From Vibrio mangrovi (GTDB lineage: Bacteria > Pseudomonadota > Gammaproteobacteria > Enterobacterales > Vibrionaceae): DNA of 64,000 nucleotides. The translations under genes were made by a program, and so were the position numbers. Location of the stretch: the NCBI RefSeq assembly GCF_024346955.1, contig NZ_AP024883.1:2418001-2482000 (forward strand). Reading direction: 5' to 3'. Shown piece after piece: positions 51,222 to 60,487 of the stretch; position 1 is the first letter of the stretch, and each line of letters begins with the position of its first letter. The notes beneath the pieces are model-generated. The model made no database searches. It was given only the letters and a program-made list of their open reading frames with translations, and was not told the origin of the DNA.

Positions 51222-52886
51222 ATGTGTTCTATATTTGGCATCTTAGATATTAAAAGTGATGCATCGAAGCTGCGTCCGCTGGCATTGGAAATGTCCAAGA
51301 AACTTCGTCATCGTGGTCCGGACTGGTCTGGTATTTATACTTCGGATAATGCAATTCTGGCACATGAAAGACTGGCTATCGTTGGTCTTAATAGTGGTGC
51401 TCAGCCAATCTACAGCCCAAACAAAAAACACATACTTGCCGTCAACGGCGAAATCTATAACCACAAAGAAATCAGAGCCCGTTACGAAGACAAATATGAT
51501 TTCCAGACAGATTCAGATTGTGAGGTCATCCTTGCACTTTATCAGGACATGGGCGCTGATTTACTCGAAGAGCTCAACGGTATTTTCGCTTTCATCCTGT
51601 ACGATGAAGAAAAAGACCAGTATCTGATCGGCCGTGATCATATTGGTATCATTCCGCTATACCAGGGAGTGGACGAACATGGCAACTACTATATTGCCTC
51701 TGAAATGAAAGCATTGGTTCCTGTTTGTAAGACAATCAGCGAATTTCCTCCGGGCTGCTATTATGGTTCATCCGATCAGGAACCAGTACGCTACTATATC
51801 CGGGACTGGAACGACTACAACGCTGTGCAGGGGAACGTAACAGATAAAGAAGAACTGACTCAGGCATTAGAAGCTGCGGTTAAACGACAACTGATGACCG
51901 ACGTTCCTTACGGAGTACTGCTGTCCGGAGGGCTGGATTCATCCATTACTTCTGCGGTTGCGAAACGCTTTGCTGCGATGCGGATTGAAGATGATGAGAA
52001 GTCAGCCGCATGGTGGCCTCAACTCCACTCATTTGCCATCGGACTGGAAGGTGCTCCTGACCTGAAAGCTGCCCGGGAAGTTGCGGAAAAAATTGGTACG
52101 GTTCACCATGAGATGACCTATACCATTCAGGAAGGACTGGACGCTATCCGTGATGTGATTTATCACATTGAAACATATGATGTCACGACCATCCGAGCTT
52201 CGACGCCAATGTACCTGATGGGCAGAAAAATCAAAGCCATGGGAATCAAGATGGTACTCTCAGGAGAAGGCGCCGATGAAATTTTTGGGGGTTATCTCTA
52301 CTTCCACAAAGCACCGAATGCACAGGAGTTCCATGAAGAAACGGTCCGTAAGTTACTTGCTTTGAACATGTTTGACTGCGCTCGGGCAAATAAATCTCTG
52401 GCCGCATGGGGTGTTGAAGGACGAGTTCCATTTCTGGACAAAGAGTTCATTGATGTTGCAATGCGTTTGAACCCGAAAGATAAAATGTGTGGCAACGGAA
52501 AGATGGAAAAACACGTCTTACGTGAATGCTTTGAACACTATCTGCCGGATTCAATTGCCTGGCGCCAGAAAGAACAATTCTCCGATGGTGTTGGCTACGG
52601 CTGGATTGATACTCTCAAAGCAGTAGCAGAAGAAAAAATCACCGACCAGCAGATGGAAACAGCTCAATATCGTTTCCCTTACAATACGCCTACCACGAAA
52701 GAAGGCTATGTATACCGGGAAATTTTTGAAGAACTGTTCCCACTGGAATCTGCAGCCAAATGTGTTCCGGGTGGCCCGTCTGTTGCCTGTTCATCGGCAA
52801 AAGCGATTGAGTGGGATGAGTCCTTTAAAAACTGTATTGATCCATCTGGGCGGGCAGTCAAAAACGTCCATCAGGAAGCTTACTGA
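51222..52886 (+). CDS. asnB: Asparagine synthetase B (glutamine-hydrolysing)
   Basis: 554 residues from ATG 51222, chosen because it puts Cys at position 2 (MCSIFGI), the essential glutaminase nucleophile, and AAGGGA is spaced 6 bases upstream; an ATG two codons earlier is possible but would displace the cysteine. The N-terminal Ntn domain has HRGPDWSG, LAHERLAIVG and NGEIYNH; the synthetase domain has the ATP loop LLSGGLDSSI (about 231-240). It makes asparagine from aspartate with glutamine nitrogen. The window also contains an AsnRS/AsnA-like protein, a second possible asparagine-related enzyme. Confidence 0.97.
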   Translation: MCSIFGILDIKSDASKLRPLALEMSKKLRHRGPDWSGIYTSDNAILAHERLAIVGLNSGAQPIYSPNKKHILAVNGEIYNHKEIRARYEDKYDFQTDSDCEVILALYQDMGADLLEELNGIFAFILYDEEKDQYLIGRDHIGIIPLYQGVDEHGNYYIASEMKALVPVCKTISEFPPGCYYGSSDQEPVRYYIRDWNDYNAVQGNVTDKEELTQALEAAVKRQLMTDVPYGVLLSGGLDSSITSAVAKRFAAMRIEDDEKSAAWWPQLHSFAIGLEGAPDLKAAREVAEKIGTVHHEMTYTIQEGLDAIRDVIYHIETYDVTTIRASTPMYLMGRKIKAMGIKMVLSGEGADEIFGGYLYFHKAPNAQEFHEETVRKLLALNMFDCARANKSLAAWGVEGRVPFLDKEFIDVAMRLNPKDKMCGNGKMEKHVLRECFEHYLPDSIAWRQKEQFSDGVGYGWIDTLKAVAEEKITDQQMETAQYRFPYNTPTTKEGYVYREIFEELFPLESAAKCVPGGPSVACSSAKAIEWDESFKNCIDPSGRAVKNVHQEAY

Positions 52887-52920
52887 GTCTTGATACCGGG
52901 TTCGAGGTAACAACGATAAA

Positions 52921-52952
52921 AAAACAGCAGGATAGAATCCTGCTGTTTTTTT
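52921..52952 (+). terminator. Terminator of asnB
   Basis: Perfect 11-base arms AACAGCAGGAT (52923-52933) and ATCCTGCTGTT (52937-52947) with a 3-base loop, followed by TTTTT. An A run on the left lets it also serve rfaH from the other strand. Confidence 0.92.
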
Positions 52953-53000
52953 ATGATATGAGCACCCGAGCAACCGAATTATCAGTAAATTGGGAAACGA

Positions 53001-53495
53001 TTAAGACAACTCCAGATCCCGATTATCAAGACTCATTGCGACAGTCTGGCTAATCATTTTAACCAACATGATCGAACGCGTCTCTCCATCGGCTTCCTGA
53101 TAGATTGCTTCAATCCCGGCGAACTGCCCACCTTTCACCCGAATCACCTGTCCACGTTGTGGCATACCCTGCTGCAGGGATTGCGGACTGGATTCCAGAG
53201 CTTTTAAATGCTCTATCAACTCAGCATTCACTTCTTTAGGGTGCTGACCGAAACGAATAAAATCTGTCACGCCTCTGGTCGAACGGACTGAAACAAAACT
53301 GGGACCAACCTCATAGTCAAACCGGACAAACATATAAGAAGGGAACAGAGGTTCACAAAGCGTCTGCTTTTTACCCCGAAGAATCTTCTCTACTTTAATT
53401 TCAGGGTAATAGCATTCGACACCCTGATTCTCCAAATGACATTTGGCCCGTTGTTGTTCCCCACGCTTACAATACAATAAGTACCATTGTTTCAT
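53001..53495 (-). CDS. rfaH: Transcription antiterminator RfaH
   Basis: 164 residues from ATG 53495 (MKQWYLLYCKRGEQQRA), the normal RfaH start and length. NusG-type N-terminal domain and C-terminal KOW-like segment (GQVIRVKGGQFAGIEAIYQE, about 115-134). RfaH is recruited at ops sites and lets RNA polymerase read long operons for LPS, capsule and other surface or transferred functions. Single gene, convergent with asnB. Confidence 0.94.
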   Translation of the reverse strand: MKQWYLLYCKRGEQQRAKCHLENQGVECYYPEIKVEKILRGKKQTLCEPLFPSYMFVRFDYEVGPSFVSVRSTRGVTDFIRFGQHPKEVNAELIEHLKALESSPQSLQQGMPQRGQVIRVKGGQFAGIEAIYQEADGETRSIMLVKMISQTVAMSLDNRDLELS

Positions 53496-53568
53496 ATTCT
53501 GACAACCATTGTTCTCCCCCATATATAAACCCTAGCAACAGTTTCGGAGAAGGTACATGAATAAAAAA

Positions 53569-54543
53569 TTATTCCTGCCTGTTTGCCGAATCTTTCACCA
53601 ATTCAGCCAGTAAAGATATGTGGGCATCCGAATCATTCAGACACGCAACAAAATTATAGACTTCTCCCCCGGAAGCCAAAAAAGTTTCTTTCCCTTGCTG
53701 AGCGATTTCTTCCAGAGTTTCCAGACAATCAACTGAAAATGCCGGAGAGATAACATCCAGCTTTCTGATACCGTTCTGAGGCAGACTCTCCAGTGTTTTA
53801 TCTGTGTATGGTTGCAGCCATTCTTCTTTACCGAAACGGGACTGATAAGCCATACCAATCCGGTGCTCATCCAGAGCCAGCTCTGTTGCCAACAGCCGGG
53901 TGGTTTCAACACAATGCAGTGGGTAGATATCACCATTATTTGCGTAACGCTGCGGGATTCCATGATAAGAGCAGAGCAGATAATCGCCCTGCCCATGTTT
54001 CTCCCAGGAGGAACGAACCTGCTCCGCCAGTGCCTTGATATAAAGTGGATGCTGATAATAATCCCGAATCATATGAAGTTCAGGTACAACAGCAAATGAT
54101 TTTAGTGCCAATCCCAGCGCATCATAAACGGCAGCAGTCGTAGTTCCCGAATATTGAGGATAAAGTGGCAATACAATTACAGATTCAACCTGTTGCTCCG
54201 TCAAACGTTGCAAACCATCCTGAAGACTTGGTTGTCCATAAGTCATACCAAGTTCAACCGGAATATTGAGCCGTTTTTTCAGTTTATCGCGCTGACGCAT
54301 TGAATAAACCATCAGCGGAGAGCCACCATCCATCCAAATCTGTTGATATAACCGAGCAACTTTAGGAGCACGGATGGGCAAAATAATCCCATGTAACAAT
54401 GGCCGCCAGAATAAAGGAGATAAATCAATCACTCGGGGATCGGAAAGAAACTCAGCCAGAAATGCTTTCACGGCAGAAGGTGTTGCTTCTGCTGGTGTTC
54501 CCAGATTGACGAGCAGAACACCTTGCTTTTTTGCTTGATACAT
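53569..54543 (-). CDS. hemH: Ferrochelatase
   Basis: 324 residues from ATG 54543 (MYQAKKQGVLLVNLGTP), which fits the family better than a GTG five codons upstream. Conserved features include LLVNLGTPAEATPSAVKAFLAEFLSD, YPQYSGTTTAAVYD, the metal-ligand histidine in LLCSYHGIPQRY and SPAFSVDCLETLEEI. It inserts Fe2+ into protoporphyrin IX to make heme, at the inner membrane. Between adk and rfaH. Confidence 0.96.
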   Translation of the reverse strand: MYQAKKQGVLLVNLGTPAEATPSAVKAFLAEFLSDPRVIDLSPLFWRPLLHGIILPIRAPKVARLYQQIWMDGGSPLMVYSMRQRDKLKKRLNIPVELGMTYGQPSLQDGLQRLTEQQVESVIVLPLYPQYSGTTTAAVYDALGLALKSFAVVPELHMIRDYYQHPLYIKALAEQVRSSWEKHGQGDYLLCSYHGIPQRYANNGDIYPLHCVETTRLLATELALDEHRIGMAYQSRFGKEEWLQPYTDKTLESLPQNGIRKLDVISPAFSVDCLETLEEIAQQGKETFLASGGEVYNFVACLNDSDAHISLLAELVKDSANRQE

Positions 54544-54737
54544 CACGTCTGATTTCACCTATTCAATAAAATGAGATTCAAGAATGTCACTTCCTACACT
54601 CTATCACGAATTTTATTCAGTCAGGCTGCCAGATACAAAAAATCCGGAGACGAACCAGCCCCCGGATTATCTGTCATCAAAGTGATAGTGTACTGCGGTC
54701 AACAACAGGTCACAGGTGACCTGCTTTGTCTGACTGA

Positions 54738-55382
54738 TTATACCAATACTTTTTCAATATCAGCGCTCACTTCAGCAACAACCTTAGTACCATCCAATTT
54801 CAGGTACTGTGTTTTTCCTGCAGCAGCTTCTTTGCTGTAGTAGTCGATCAGTGGCGCGGTCTGCTCATGATAAACAGCCAGACGTGAACGAACGGTTTCT
54901 TCTTTATCATCATCACGAATCACCAGATCTTCACCAGTGACATCGTCTTTACCTTCAACTTTTGGTGGATTGTACACGACATGATAGGTCCGTCCGGACG
55001 CTAAATGGGCCCGACGACCAGCCATACGCTCAACAATAACTGCATCAGCCACATCAAACTCAATCACATAGTCAATCTCAATTCCCATTTCTTTCAGACC
55101 ATCAGCCTGAGGAATTGTCCGTGGGAAACCATCTAACAGGAAGCCTTTCTCACAATCCGGCTGGGCAATCCGCTCTTTGATCAATCCCAGAATAATATCA
55201 TCAGAAACTAACTGACCAGCATCGATAACTGCTTTGGCTTGCTTACCTAGTTCAGTGCCTGCTTTAATCGCTGCACGAAGCATGTCACCGGTAGAAATCT
55301 GTGGAATTCCATATTTCTCCATAATGAACTGAGCTTGTGTGCCTTTACCTGCACCCGGAGCACCCAGAAGAATGATGCGCAT
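54738..55382 (-). CDS. adk: Adenylate kinase
   Basis: 214 residues. P-loop GAPGAGKGTQAQFI (about 7-20), the NMP-binding STGDMLRAAIKAG, LLDGFPRT, and the LID region (about 122-159) of the long, zinc-free type. Interconverts ATP + AMP and two ADP. Conserved position next to htpG. Confidence 0.98.
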   Translation of the reverse strand: MRIILLGAPGAGKGTQAQFIMEKYGIPQISTGDMLRAAIKAGTELGKQAKAVIDAGQLVSDDIILGLIKERIAQPDCEKGFLLDGFPRTIPQADGLKEMGIEIDYVIEFDVADAVIVERMAGRRAHLASGRTYHVVYNPPKVEGKDDVTGEDLVIRDDDKEETVRSRLAVYHEQTAPLIDYYSKEAAAGKTQYLKLDGTKVVAEVSADIEKVLV

Positions 55383-55697
55383 GTTTAATCCTCTTTTAGA
55401 AAATGATGAATTATACCGAAGCTCACAGCATTAACGTGTTTGCGGTAAGTTTCGGTATAAGAATGAAATTCAATTCATCAAGCGATTCAGTAGGCGAGCA
55501 AAATACACGCCTTCCCCAAGACATTCAAGTCTGAAATTCTACCATAAAGATTCATTTTTTGACGTTAATTACGACTAAAGATTCATATCCATTCTACTTT
55601 TTGTGACAAAGATGATGAAAAATATTATTTATTTTCAAAAAGTTACAACATAAAAATCAAATAAGCCCGCTTAGCGGGCCTATTTGGTATTAAGAAT
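55383..55697. other. Intergenic region adk / htpG
   Basis: About 315 bases with the adk promoter side, an AT-rich stretch and the htpG terminator. No additional gene seen. Confidence 0.55.
55660..55684 (-). terminator. Terminator of htpG
   Basis: Stem GCCCGC (55665-55670) and GCGGGC (55674-55679) with a 3-base loop; on the minus strand followed by TTATTTGATTTTT. Confidence 0.8.
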
Positions 55698-57602
55698 TTA
55701 TTCAACCTTAGTCAAGAGCTGGTTGACGGCACTCAGGAACTGTGCCGGATCTTCCATTGAACCTCGTTCAGCCAGCATTGCCTGACCTAACAGAATTTCA
55801 ACCCAACGACCAAACAGCTCTTCGTCAGGTTCATCAGCCATCTTCTTCACCAGCTGATGCTCAGGATTCAGTTCCAGAATATATTTCACTTCCGGAGCTG
55901 CCTGACCGGCAGCTTCCAGCAGTTTCGCCATCTGTGTTCCGATTTCATAATCGTCAGTGACAACAACAGCTGGTGTTGATGCAAGCTTGAATGTCGTACG
56001 GACTTCCTTCACCCGGTCACCCAGATAAGACTTGGTCCTTTCTACAACTGTCTTGAATGCTTCTTCCGTTTCTTTGTGCTTCTCTTTTTCAGCTTCGTCT
56101 TCAAACTGGCTCAGGTCAAGCCCGGCTTTTGTGATAGACTGGAACTGTTTACCATCGAATTCAGTCAGATAGTTCATCAGCCACTCATCGATACGGTCGT
56201 ACATCAGAACAACTTCAATACCTTTGGACTTGAACTGCTCAAGGTGTGGACTGTTCTTCGCAGCAGCATAACTGTCGGCGGTCAGATAATAAATCTTGTC
56301 CTGACCTTCTTTCATTCGTTCAACGTATGCTTTCAGGCCAACATTTTGCTTGGAACTGTCGGTGTGTGTTGATGCAAACCGCAGCAATCCGGCAATTTTT
56401 TCCCGGTTGGAGAAGTCTTCAGCCGGACCTTCTTTCATTACCATGCCGAATTCTTGCCAGAAGGTCTGATACTTTTCTTCATCACCAGACATACGATCCA
56501 GCATCGACAGAACCCGTTTTGTACATGCACTACGCAACGATTGAGTAACTTTGTTGTCCTGCAAAATTTCACGGGATACATTCAATGGTAAATCGTTTGA
56601 ATCAATCAATCCCCGGACAAACCGCAGATAAGACGGCATGAATTGCGCCGCATCGTCCATGATGAAAACCCGCTGAACATAGAGTTTCAGACCACTCTTA
56701 TGATCCCGGTTCATCATATCCCACGGTGCTTTGGAAGGAATATACAACAGGCTGGTATAATCATTTTTCCCTTCAACCTTGTTGTGACTCCAGACCAGTG
56801 GATCAGCAAAGTCATGAGAAACATGCTTATAGAACTCTTTGTACTCTTCTTCACTAATTTCAGATTTTGGCTGAGTCCAAAGCGCTTCTGCCTTGTTGAT
56901 TTTCTCCCACTCCGTTTCCCCGGTCTCTTTACCTTCTTCATCGGTTTTCGCAGTCTGGATGTAGACAGGAATACCAATATGATCGGAGTACTTGGAAACA
57001 AGCTCTTTCAGACGCCATTCAGATAAAAACTCTTCACCTTCTTCGCGTAAGTGAAGGACAATATCAGTACCACGGCTCTCTTTACGGACAGTCTCCAGCG
57101 TGTATTCTCCCTCACCCTGAGAATGCCACAAAACACCCTCATCGGCAGAAACACTGGCATCACGGGTCCGGACTGTGACTGCATCGGCAACAATGAAAGC
57201 CGAATAGAAACCCACACCAAACTGACCAATCAACTGTGAGTCTTTCACCTGATCATCGGACAACTTGGCAAAGAACTCTTTTGTACCGGATTTGGCAATT
57301 GTCCCCAGATTATCGATCACACTTTCCCGGTTCATACCGATACCATTGTCCGAGATAGTCAGAGTCTTCGCTTCTTTGTCAAAAGACAAACGAACTGCAA
57401 GTTCAGCATCTCCCTGATATAAATCCGGATTTGATAACGCCTGGAAGCGCAATTTGTCTGCCGCATCTGATGCATTGGAGATCAATTCCCGTAAAAAAAT
57501 CTCTTTATTCGAATAGAGAGAGTGAATCATCAAGTTCAGCAGTTGCTTCACTTCGGACTGAAAACCACGAGTTTCTTTGTTATTCGTAATCGTTTCGCTC
57601 AT
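55698..57602 (-). CDS. htpG: Molecular chaperone HtpG (Hsp90)
   Basis: 634 residues from ATG 57602 (MSETITNNKETRGFQSEV), which has GGAG five bases upstream; the frame extends nine codons further but without a site. GHKL ATPase motifs: RELISNASDA, DNGIGMN, GTIAKSGTKEF and GQFGVGFYSAF, then middle and C-terminal dimerisation domains. Cytosolic chaperone. Preceded by a sigma-32-like promoter and divergent from toxR, as in V. cholerae. Confidence 0.97.
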   Translation of the reverse strand: MSETITNNKETRGFQSEVKQLLNLMIHSLYSNKEIFLRELISNASDAADKLRFQALSNPDLYQGDAELAVRLSFDKEAKTLTISDNGIGMNRESVIDNLGTIAKSGTKEFFAKLSDDQVKDSQLIGQFGVGFYSAFIVADAVTVRTRDASVSADEGVLWHSQGEGEYTLETVRKESRGTDIVLHLREEGEEFLSEWRLKELVSKYSDHIGIPVYIQTAKTDEEGKETGETEWEKINKAEALWTQPKSEISEEEYKEFYKHVSHDFADPLVWSHNKVEGKNDYTSLLYIPSKAPWDMMNRDHKSGLKLYVQRVFIMDDAAQFMPSYLRFVRGLIDSNDLPLNVSREILQDNKVTQSLRSACTKRVLSMLDRMSGDEEKYQTFWQEFGMVMKEGPAEDFSNREKIAGLLRFASTHTDSSKQNVGLKAYVERMKEGQDKIYYLTADSYAAAKNSPHLEQFKSKGIEVVLMYDRIDEWLMNYLTEFDGKQFQSITKAGLDLSQFEDEAEKEKHKETEEAFKTVVERTKSYLGDRVKEVRTTFKLASTPAVVVTDDYEIGTQMAKLLEAAGQAAPEVKYILELNPEHQLVKKMADEPDEELFGRWVEILLGQAMLAERGSMEDPAQFLSAVNQLLTKVE

Positions 57603-57671
57603 ACTAGCTCCATGACTTAATGCATTCATACCGATTCATAAGGTATACAAATATTCTTGCTTGTTAGTAAA

Positions 57672-57697
57672 ATATGGGTGGCGAGAGTGAATTCAAG
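57672..57697 (-). promoter_or_regulatory. Sigma-32 (heat shock) promoter of htpG
   Basis: On the minus strand CTTGAA (57697-57692) and CCCATAT (57678-57672) are separated by 13 bases, matching CTTGAAA-N11-16-CCCCATNT. About 70 bases upstream of htpG. Confidence 0.72.
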
Positions 57698-57867
57698 GCT
57701 AGCCAATGTAAAAACAGTGTTTTTTTCTAAAAATTTCATTATCCTTGTGCTCAAGAAATCTCAATACATCTAAATGGCATCAAGAATTCTTAACTCGCCC
57801 TTAACTCAGACATTGAGATAATCACCAAACTAATCGTCAGTATTCGATACATAAAAAGAAGACATTG

Positions 57868-58761
57868 ATGAATACCACAAGCCCAAAATTCATCCTGGCT
57901 GAACGTTTCACATTCGTTCCCAACAACAACTCGTTGGTCGATAAAGAAAATGACAACGAAACAATCCGGCTGGGAAGTAACGAAAGCAGAATTCTGTTGA
58001 TGCTTGCCCAGCGTCCTAATGAAGTCATTCGTCGTAATGAACTTCATGATTTTGTGTGGCGAAAGCAAGGCTTTGAGGTTGATGATTCCAGTCTCACACA
58101 AGCCATTTCAACTCTCAGAAAAATGTTGAATGACTCTACAAAATCACCACGTTATATCAAAACGGTTCCCAAACGTGGCTATCAGCTCATTGCCAGCGTT
58201 GAACCACTGGCGGCAGCATTATCATCCGCCAAAACTGAAACGTCTGCAAAAACTGAGACATCAGCTCAACAGGAAGAAGCACTTTCATTTCAGGAAGAAA
58301 ACTCAGCCCAACACAATATAGTAGCTGCCCCTGAAAAGAATACACATGAAGAACTGGCACTTCAGGAATCCACTGATACTAAGCAGGATGCACCTTCAGC
58401 CAAAATGGGATGGAAAATAAAACTGGTTTTCCTGATCGCATTTATCCTGCCAATGGCGGCAGTCATGTATAACGGGCCACATAATTCGTATTTCCGTAAC
58501 TTAACGGTCATCAACGAGATACCGATCAATACTCCGAAAAATCATCCGGATCTGAACTCGTGGCTACCATCCATTGAACTATGCGTGAAAAAATACCAGG
58601 AAGCCCACTCAAAAGATGTACCACCAAGCCAGGTCATTGCAACCAGTGGTCAGGGGAACAAGCTGATATTGAATTACATCTATCCAATTGAACATAGTGA
58701 TAAAAATGCCACCTTAAACATTGTTGTCAATCAAGAGGATCTAGCTAAAGTATGTCGGTAA
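57868..58761 (+). CDS. toxR: Transmembrane transcription regulator ToxR
   Basis: 297 residues from ATG 57868 (an in-frame TTG lies one codon earlier). Domains: cytoplasmic OmpR-type winged helix (about 20-110; QAISTLRKMLNDSTKSPRYIKTVPKRGYQLI), a variable linker with a small duplicated SAKTET, a membrane helix (about 186-206), and a periplasmic domain with two cysteines (in IELCVKK and at the C-terminal VCR) that form a disulfide in ToxR proteins. ToxR controls porins and adaptation to bile, pH and salt, and virulence in some species. Divergent from htpG; overlaps toxS by 10 bases. Confidence 0.96.
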   Translation: MNTTSPKFILAERFTFVPNNNSLVDKENDNETIRLGSNESRILLMLAQRPNEVIRRNELHDFVWRKQGFEVDDSSLTQAISTLRKMLNDSTKSPRYIKTVPKRGYQLIASVEPLAAALSSAKTETSAKTETSAQQEEALSFQEENSAQHNIVAAPEKNTHEELALQESTDTKQDAPSAKMGWKIKLVFLIAFILPMAAVMYNGPHNSYFRNLTVINEIPINTPKNHPDLNSWLPSIELCVKKYQEAHSKDVPPSQVIATSGQGNKLILNYIYPIEHSDKNATLNIVVNQEDLAKVCR

Positions 58762-59282
58762 AAAAAATAAACCAACGCATTGCAGTGATGACTCTGCTTG
58801 CATCAATTGTTTTCAGCGCCTGGCTATACTGGGGTAGTGATTTGAAACTGAAACAGTTGCTTACATCAAGGGAGTGGCAGTCTAAAGTTGTCACACTAAT
58901 CGAAAGCAAAAATGAAGTTTCATCTGTTGGCCCGCTGCGTCGCGTCGATGTCATGTCGAATGTGAAATATCTGCCAAATGAAACTTATATCCGGGTTTCC
59001 GTGATTCTACTCTATGCCGGTGGGAAAGAACCGGAGAGTACAATTGATATATCGGAAACCGGTTCCTGGGAGTTGAGTGAGAACTACCTGTTGATCACAC
59101 CGACAGCATTTAAAGATATTTCGTCCAACGAAAGTAAAGACTTTACGCCCGATCAGTTGAACCTGATTAAACAGTTTTTCAAAATGGATGCACAGCAAAG
59201 CAGACGTGTGGATGTCATTAACAGTAAAACGTTATTGCTGACCAGTCTCAATCACGACTCAACAACCCTCTTCACCAATTAA
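58752..59282 (+). CDS. toxS: ToxS, ToxR-stabilising membrane protein
   Basis: 176 residues: short cytoplasmic start, one membrane helix (about 10-29, IAVMTLLASIVFSAWLYWGS) and a periplasmic domain that contacts ToxR and protects it from proteolysis, also sensing bile in some vibrios. Begins 10 bases before the toxR stop, coupled expression. Confidence 0.95.
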   Translation: MSVKKINQRIAVMTLLASIVFSAWLYWGSDLKLKQLLTSREWQSKVVTLIESKNEVSSVGPLRRVDVMSNVKYLPNETYIRVSVILLYAGGKEPESTIDISETGSWELSENYLLITPTAFKDISSNESKDFTPDQLNLIKQFFKMDAQQSRRVDVINSKTLLLTSLNHDSTTLFTN

Positions 59283-59424
59283 GAGGATTCATATTCCTCC
59301 TGAAATCGGTTGAGGAATCAGAGTCATATAGAAAAAAGCGGCTCGTTTCGTATTTTTTGCTTTTTTTAGATCTATTTTTACACTGTAATGGTAACAGTTC
59401 ACCGTACGGCTGAGAGTAATATAC

Positions 59425-59700
59425 GTGCAAAAAATAAAAATCAGTATTTTCTACTGCCGCCAGTGTAATTGGATGTTACGTGCTTCCTGGCTGGCTCAGG
59501 AGTTGCTGCATACATTCAGCGAAGATATTGAACAGGTGTCACTCTGCCCGGATACAGGAGGCCGTTTCGAAATCTTCTGTAATGGCGTTCAGATCTGGGA
59601 ACGCCAGAAGGATCAGGGGTTTCCGGATGCTAAAATTTTAAAACAACGCGTTCGGGATATCATTGATCCCGAACGGAATCTGGGCCATATCGATCGGTAA
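59425..59700 (+). CDS. SelW/Rdx-family selenoprotein-like thioredoxin-fold protein
   Basis: 91 residues, starting at GTG 59425. The SelT/SelW/SelH fold is indicated by the redox motif CRQC in FYCRQCNWMLRASWLAQELL and the C-terminal KQRVRDIIDPERNLGHIDR. Here both redox positions are cysteine, no selenocysteine. Function is unknown; redox homeostasis is inferred. Stand-alone gene between toxS and the DUF1538 operon. Confidence 0.85.
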   Translation: MQKIKISIFYCRQCNWMLRASWLAQELLHTFSEDIEQVSLCPDTGGRFEIFCNGVQIWERQKDQGFPDAKILKQRVRDIIDPERNLGHIDR

Positions 59701-59726
59701 GTCCAAAGCTGAGATTTGGAGGTAAT

Positions 59727-60140
59727 TTACTCCAGATCATCCTCCTCCAGCATGCCGTTGACCACAATATTGTTATAGCTGACCATACCAATGACTCTCC
59801 CGTGTTCAATCACGGGTGCCCGGCTAATCCCAAAACGTTCGAACAAGCGGGCACAGTATTTAACTTTCATTTCCGGATCAACTGACAATGCGGGCTTGGT
59901 CATAATCTCATAAACATTGGTTCGCTTCGACGAACGGTTACTCGCCAGAACCTTTTTGGCAATATCGTTCATCAACACAATACCAAATTCATCATCATCA
60001 TGACGTTTATCGACAATCAAGGCTTTCACCTGCTGCTGTTTCGCAATCCGAATCGCCTCATAAACCGTCATTAAACCATCGACGATGGCATAGGTATTGG
60101 CCATCACATCACGAACCCTGACGCTCTCATGCCTGTTCAT
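59727..60140 (-). CDS. CBS-domain protein linked to DUF1538 transporter
   Basis: 137 residues composed of two CBS motifs (RVRDVMANTYAIVDGLMTVYEAIRIA and NVYEIMTKPALSVDPEMKVKYCARLFERFGISRAPVIE), a small Bateman module that usually binds adenine nucleotides. Its ATG overlaps the PII-like gene by 4 bases, so it is the last gene of the four-gene operon. Likely a regulatory sensor for the transporter. Confidence 0.85.
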   Translation of the reverse strand: MNRHESVRVRDVMANTYAIVDGLMTVYEAIRIAKQQQVKALIVDKRHDDDEFGIVLMNDIAKKVLASNRSSKRTNVYEIMTKPALSVDPEMKVKYCARLFERFGISRAPVIEHGRVIGMVSYNNIVVNGMLEEDDLE

Positions 60141-60487
60141 AACTCGTCCTCAACATATTTGGTTAACTTTTCAACCTGATGTGAAATTCCAACCACATCT
60201 TCAATATCGATCTGGAAAGCAATTCCCTGTCCTGATTCAGTTTCAAACTCCCCGACATCACTGATTGTTTCCAGAATATGGCGTGACAAATGCTCTTCGA
60301 CCACAAAAAGTACGACATCTTTCTGCACTTCAAGAGTCAGCCCAAAAAAAGTTTTCTTCTGGTTCAACCCTTCCCCTCGGGCATTATTGATGACGGTCGC
60401 TCCCGTCGCACCAGCCTGTCGGGCTGCGTCTAGTACTTTGTCTGTTTTACTATCTTCAACAAAGGCAACGATTAATTTAAAGCGCAT
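60137..60487 (-). CDS. PII-like (GlnB-fold) signalling protein
   Basis: 116 residues with the ferredoxin-like PII fold (FKLIVAFVEDSKTDKVLDAARQAGATGATVI, then ETISDVGEFETESGQGIAFQIDIEDVVGI). It lacks the uridylylated T-loop tyrosine motif of GlnB/GlnK, so it is PII-like. PII-like proteins often sit next to transporters and bind adenine nucleotides to gate them. Its start overlaps the end of the DUF1538 gene by 11 bases. Confidence 0.82.
   Translation of the reverse strand: MRFKLIVAFVEDSKTDKVLDAARQAGATGATVINNARGEGLNQKKTFFGLTLEVQKDVVLFVVEEHLSRHILETISDVGEFETESGQGIAFQIDIEDVVGISHQVEKLTKYVEDEL

Noticed and set aside
59382..59396. CTGTAATGGTAACAG before the SelW-like gene as a LexA box
   Set aside because: The spacing between CTGT and ACAG is seven bases, not the eight of the LexA consensus, and there is no DNA-repair gene here.
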